NCBI RefSeq assembly: GCF_016906305.1
Contig: NZ_JADDOL010000003.1
Location: forward strand, 1 to 64,000
DNA: 64,000 bases
DNA from: Alloalcanivorax marinus
GTDB lineage: Bacteria; Pseudomonadota; Gammaproteobacteria; Pseudomonadales; Alcanivoracaceae
Direction: 5' to 3'
In this document: positions 63,823-64,000 of the stretch, one piece after another
Layout: each line of letters starts with the position of its first letter
Position numbering within the stretch: the stretch's first letter is position 1
The notes under the pieces: generated by a model
Told to the model about the DNA's origin: nothing
The model's input: the letters and a program-made list of their open reading frames with translations, nothing else
Databases searched by the model: none
Program-made: the position numbers and the translations under genes

Positions 63823-64000
63823 TTATTGGGGTTTTGTTACGTTTTCCACCTGCACGGGGCGGCCCGGCCCGCGCAGATCCAGGCCGCTGTAGTAATGCCC
63901 CTGGTAACGGGGTTGACGCACCGCCGCACGCAGCCGCCGCAGGGTGAAATGGGCCGCGTCGCGCAGCAGCAGGCGGGCCAGCCAGGCGGGCAGGTCGCCG
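63823..64000 (-). CDS. C-terminal fragment of an unidentified protein (cut by window end)
   Basis: The minus strand is open from the window edge to a TAA at 63823-63825, encoding at least 58 residues rich in Leu, Arg and Ala and ending in VENVTKPQ. I do not recognise it. A small hairpin (CTGTCC-GAAAA-GGACAG, 63803-63819) follows the stop. The start lies beyond the window. Confidence 0.5.
   Translation of the reverse strand, partial: GDLPAWLARLLLRDAAHFTLRRLRAAVRQPRYQGHYYSGLDLRGPGRPVQVENVTKPQ

Overview
The window is a dense, high-GC (roughly two-thirds G+C by eye) gammaproteobacterial chromosome segment with no rRNA, tRNA, CRISPR array or transposase gene that I can see. Its backbone matches the conserved gammaproteobacterial cell-envelope and lipoate neighbourhood (miaB - phoH/ybeZ - ybeY - corC - lnt ... 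leuS - lptE - holA ... proA - nadD - rsfS - rlmH - mrdA - rodA - mltB - rlpA - dacC - dat - ybeD - lipB - lipA), read almost entirely on the minus strand. The mltB-rlpA-dacC arrangement, an RhlB-type helicase and the many small marine-type families suggest a Pseudomonadales/Oceanospirillales organism, perhaps Alcanivorax-like. I cannot fix the genus from sequence alone.

Layout: 0.2-2.6 kb, a TonB-dependent siderophore receptor (+). 2.6-4.2 kb, dacB. 4.19-4.46 kb, a 268-bp non-coding element with nested inverted repeats. 4.6-18.6 kb, a small DUF6164-type membrane protein, lipA-lipB, an inserted haem-oxygenase-like diiron protein, then the murein/elongasome operon back to proA. 18.7-20.8 kb, a carboxyl methyltransferase-like protein and a Fic protein. 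21-25 kb, holA-lptE-leuS. 25.0-28.7 kb, an ElyC/YdcF-like protein and a sulfur-oxidation set (persulfide dioxygenase-like, DUF442, SulP). 28.7-30.2 kb, lnt. 30.4-39.8 kb, a plus-strand carboxylate island (LysR, TctC-TctB-TctA, CoA ligase, acyl-CoA dehydrogenase, CoA transferase, porin). 39.8-42.2 kb, corC-ybeY-phoH. 42.3-49.8 kb, a sulfate ABC transporter operon split in two by a plus-strand lipoprotein / ECF sigma / anti-sigma module. 49.9-51.2 kb, miaB. 51.4-52.9 kb, SCO and two PCuAC-type copper chaperones, the second lacking the copper ligands. 53-64 kb, a TorF-type putative porin behind a sigma-54-like promoter, a lipoprotein, a divergent pair of hydrolases with Pho-box-like repeats between them, a PIN-PhoH protein, a hypothetical, a GlpE-type rhodanese, rhlB, a DUF938 methyltransferase, an SDR, an acyltransferase and a truncated ORF at the right edge.

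How it fits together: the ancestral miaB-to-lnt gene string is interrupted twice, by the sulfate transporter block (itself split) and by the carboxylate island. Sulfur recurs (sulfate ABC uptake, SulP, persulfide oxidation, rhodanese, lipoyl and methylthio insertion). The most informative regulatory signals are a 35-bp sequence repeated before both transcription units of the carboxylate island, Pho-box-like repeats at 55.7 kb, a -24/-12 promoter before the TorF gene, and a well-formed -35/-10 pair with an AT-rich palindrome before the persulfide genes. Functional calls rest on motifs and family recognition from reading; no search was run.
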